Position numbers and translations under genes: made by a program. DNA of 64,000 bases, taken from contig JALLLT010000004.1 of assembly GCA_025266875.1 (NCBI GenBank), forward strand, positions 558,001 through 622,000. Direction: 5' to 3'. Positions 60,645 to 64,000 of the stretch are shown in pieces. The stretch comes from Fennellomyces sp. T-0311. Lineage: Eukaryota > Mucoromycota > Mucoromycetes > Mucorales > Lichtheimiaceae. A model generated the notes under the pieces. It had not been told where the DNA came from. It saw only the letters and a program-made list of their open reading frames with translations, and did not search any database. The stretch's first letter is position 1. The number at the start of each line of letters is the position of its first letter.

Positions 60645-63451
60645 TGTGATGGTTTGTGTTTTTTGTTGCGTTGGGAATTAAGGGACGAAGGGAAAAGAAA
60701 AAAATGTTGAGAGAGGGAGAGAGAAAAAAAAAGATGCAATGTGAATTAGGATGGCAATATAAATATATTAGAGTTGGAAGGAATGCGCGTTTTTCAATCG
60801 TAATTGTAATGGTCAATAATTACTGAGTGTGAGCGTGTGCATGCGACGTCGAACTTCTAACAGAGAATGTTTGAGAGCACACACACGCACACAGCACAGT
60901 GCAACAAAAAAATAATTGTTAGAGAGGAAAGAGTGTTAGAATTCAAAATTAATTGCTACTCCACTTTTCATGTGACGCACTTTGCTAGACACACAACCTT
61001 TTTCTCACCACATCTGAAAAAACTTGGCAACCTGTTCTTGTTCAAATAGATTTGTTGCCATGCCATTTGATATTTTGTACTGTTTTTTTCCTTCTATATC
61101 TTTTCAAACAAACTTGGTCACTCTGTGTACCTTTTTTTTCTCTAAAGTAACTAGCCGAAATGTTTCGCCGGCACCGTTCTACACGGGAGGATCGGGTAAC
61201 CCATCCTACGGCATCAGCCCCAGTGTTGTATATGTCTCCTTCTGCGCCTGACTAAAAAAAAAGTTGTTAAAGAAAACCTTGGGTAATTGTGCTTTTGTTA
61301 CGTAACCCTATAAAGAAATTTTACAAGGAGATCTTTTTTTTTCTTGTTACCGAGATGATGGAGATTTTAGGCTTCGCCCAGTTACACAATGCCCATTTCG
61401 TCATGCTTTTTCTGCCACTCTGACTAAACTTTCGTCTAAACCAAGTAATCTTCCATAAATGCAGCTGCTTATGCTATATCAAGTCGTATGCTTTTGCAAC
61501 AAATCATGCATACTCGCCAATTCCATGTGATGATGCATCGTACCTTTTCTTTTTTAATGAAATATGTAATTAAATACTTTTTTTTCTCCTTTCAGGAGTA
61601 AAACAAAACAATAATACGTACAAGAAGTATTTATAAGGAGGTAGCATATTAAAAGCCGGATTATATGAATTTTATAACGTATATATAAATGACATCCACA
61701 TGTGTTTATATTACTGTTTTTCTCATTCACGTATAAGGAGCATTTTGCTTGGTAATAGCATTCTGTTTTACATATTTAGGATCAATATCGTTATGTCAGC
61801 CGATAAGTGTAATGTCGATAATCTGCATTTAAATGGAAGCAGCTTTGTTTACGGTCCGTTTTAATGCCTACATAATTACAATGTATCAAAAACTGCCCAT
61901 ACTCTCCCTGAAACAGCTAAACGCATATTGTGATCTGAGCGAGATGGGATGCAAGTGATGACATCGAACCACATGGCATTGTTTTCAGTAGTTATTTGTT
62001 GTTACAGTGATCGAGAACTGATGCAGCAGCCACTACATTTAAGTGTTGACAGTTATTTACATATTTAGAAATTCTTCTGTTACGTAGGCGCACCTAGATA
62101 CTACTATGTGAACAAAAAAAGCACTGCTCAGTTATAGTCGTTCTTAGTGCTAAGTGTGTTAACATGTTGACCATTACATATACTAGGATTCTCCCCTGGA
62201 CTTTAAATCAGCTCATCATAATAATCAGGAGATTCTGTACGTAAGGTTGACCTATTTGGAACTTCTATGCACGCTATTTGCTTTCCTCTCTTTTCTTACC
62301 TGACTTCATCTAATGCACTTTTTTTCGCACAGACGTTGATGTGCGAGACGCTTATTTTTCCAGACACCCTTTTTTAACATGAAATAAGCGGGATGATATA
62401 TGCAGGAACTTTCTACATGATGCAGGTAGACGTTCTCGTTCTGTTTTTTTTTCTTCTACAAGAAAAAAAACTCCGGAAGAGCATCGTAGGCAGAATGGAA
62501 TCAAAGGAATTTCGGTTCTATATATACAAAAGGGTTTCTACTGTTTCTTTCAACGGGAACAGTATGTCATTTTTAGATTACTTGGCAAGTGGTATCATTC
62601 AGATTCAGCTTTGTCCCGTATACGCAACGATACGCATTACTAACAACTTACCAAGGAATCCTTCGTCGTCACTTATCAAGGTACGTATACGTATACATGT
62701 GGACGCAGACGGCGGTCGTCAACGATGGGATCTGGTGATCTTTAACATGGTTAATCATGATTTAGTAATCGGAAAAGAAACTAGATATTCATAGCATATA
62801 ATGCATAAAAGGGTGCATGGTTGTTATTTTTGTAACGCCAAATGATAAAGAGGCAGGCCCGAAGGGTTAATAACACGTTTCTTTCACTTTTTAAAGGAAA
62901 TGTCGCACACAGACAAAAAAGCCCCGACATGGAAGCGATCTCGAGCTGCTGTGCTACCAATGAAGGTATATGTTTGCAGGGTTTACATCAGAAGATAAAG
63001 GATTATTTTGGTAATAAGTTGATATGAAAAGTGTTGCTAGTAATAATACCATTTTGTATGTACGAAAAAATTAATTGTCATACAGTATTTCTCGTTTGCC
63101 ACCGGAATTTTTTAGGCAAGATTGTAAAACTTTAAAAATAACCGTCGTGGAACTATTTTATGAATCGTTGTGGACGCTTTCTGTACTACGCTGGAAATAG
63201 TTGAAAAGTATTGATTTTATTATGGAAGACTTTTTGACCTGCTCCTGTAGGTATATGATCGCTTCCTTGGGGTACGAATGTTTAGGTATAGAGGATAATG
63301 CGAATGCCATGTCTGAAAAAACCCCTAATGGGAAAAAGGCAGGCAGGGGTGAAAGAAGTGATAATATAGGAATTAAAACGAGGAAGAAAAGGAAATATGG
63401 AGGTTTACAGCCAGAGAAATGATGTTGCTTGGTAATAAAGAGATATCCACA
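60645..63451. other. Num1 upstream region and gene-free AT-rich DNA
   Basis: The first 200 bp are purine-rich and A/T-rich and probably contain the Num1 promoter and leader. Frames at 62393-62794 and 62842-63027 show no motif or splice partner. A copy of the dispersed 68-bp unit lies at 63199-63269. No RNA gene is seen. Confidence 0.45.
63199..63269 (-). repeat. Second copy of the 68-bp dispersed element
   Basis: Reverse complement of the unit at 9250-9317 with scattered substitutions; it shares AAGGAAGCGA, CATATACCTA, GGAGCAGGTCAAAAAGTCTT and ACTTTTCAACT. No flanking direct repeat is visible here. It lies just downstream of the retrotransposon ORF on the same strand, so it could belong to that element's 3' region. 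Confidence 0.5.
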
Positions 63452-64000
63452 CTATGTGTGGTTTCTTGTGAGTTCCGATGTGCTGCCTTGAAGGGCCTCT
63501 TCTGACGCCGGCTCGTCATCATCGTAATCCTCGTTTGGGTGGCTCAGTCTGTCGATCTTCCTAAGGACATAGAGGAGTGCTGGCCAGGTTGTTTTCCATT
63601 TGCCTCGTGTCAGGCCGGTATTAGAACGCGGTAAGCTGTTCAGGATATAGTCTATATCTTGCTCCTCTTTCCGAAGTTCCGGGATCGTACCGAACGCCTC
63701 GAGTAACTCATGTCGCATTGGTTGTAATAATGGACATATGGCATAATGTTCTCTTGGCGCAGCGGTGGCACCGCATTCGCAGTCCTTCAGTGGATATGAC
63801 GGCAGCCATTGCATAGGCCATTTGATCAAACGGTGTCTATCCAATGAGGATGCTGCCAAATATAAGATCGGGTCGATGATGCGATATGGCCGGAAGCATG
63901 GGATTGGCTTGTATTTGGTGCAGCGAGAGGCGGATTCATCGTCACGTTTCTTGTCAATTGCCTTCTCGACTTGGTTGCTCGGCGGGTCCTGCCCGCTTCT
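63452..64000 (-). mobile_element. C-terminal part of a non-LTR retrotransposon ORF, cut by the window edge
   Basis: An uninterrupted minus-strand frame of 182 codons enters from beyond the right edge and stops at 63452. It contains RHRLIKWPMQWLPSYPLKDC followed by a zinc-knuckle-like cluster CECGATAAPREHYAICPLL (C-x-C-x8-H-x4-C), as found at the C-terminus of LINE reverse transcriptase ORFs. The end is acidic (PNEDYDDDEPASEEAL). The reverse transcriptase itself would lie outside the window. The frame is intact, so the copy may be young. Confidence 0.6.

Overview
The window is nuclear DNA of a filamentous fungus. The genes are intron-rich, with introns mostly of 48-70 bp that carry CTAAC/CTAAT-type branch sites, separated by AT-rich intergenic DNA. 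A velvet regulator, a Num1/ApsA cortical anchor, a muniscin (Syp1), an Adp1-type ABC protein, a TALE homeodomain protein and Rna14 place it in the Fungi. Intron style, compactness and gene types suggest an early-diverging lineage (Mucoromycota, perhaps Mucorales). This lineage call is inference, not proof. All exon models below were made by eye from splice consensus, reading phase and remembered family motifs.

Layout. 0.8-4.7 kb holds three plus-strand genes: a Rax1-like RGS/membrane protein, a PLP enzyme of the serine racemase family, and a Nudix diphosphoinositol polyphosphate phosphohydrolase. A 16-exon Adp1-like EGF/ABCG transporter faces them (8.7-4.85 kb, minus). 8.7-12.7 kb is repeat-bearing AT-rich DNA with one orphan gene. 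A velvet gene (12.76-14.2 kb, plus) converges on RNA14 (19.1-14.6 kb, minus), which is divergent from an Msb1/Mug8-like gene (20.3-21.8 kb). 21.8-27.4 kb is gene-free and contains decayed repeats. A TALE homeobox gene lies at 28.6-27.4 kb (minus) and a giant kinesin of about 2,295 residues at 38.8-31.5 kb (minus). A small membrane protein (minus) and a secreted beta-helix protein (plus) share a 177-bp divergent promoter at 40.4-40.6 kb. The muniscin Syp1/FCHo lies at 45.7-42.6 kb (minus).

46.7-55.3 kb is the most disturbed part. It has a pogo/Tigger-like DNA transposon remnant, orphan two-exon mini-genes, an MFS transporter with an ambiguous N-terminus, a decayed ORF, a GC-rich island and a dead second copy of the MFS gene. 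A 1,489-residue Num1/ApsA-type anchor occupies 60.6-56.0 kb (minus). The right edge cuts through the C-terminal part of a non-LTR retrotransposon ORF.

Functional thread: several neighbours concern the cell cortex and cytoskeleton (Rax1, Msb1-like, Syp1, kinesin, Num1), but nothing shows a cluster or shared regulation. The most striking item is an array of about 23 [VIT]-Q motifs in the Num1-like protein. It looks like a multivalent dynein light chain (LC8) binding array inside a dynein anchor.
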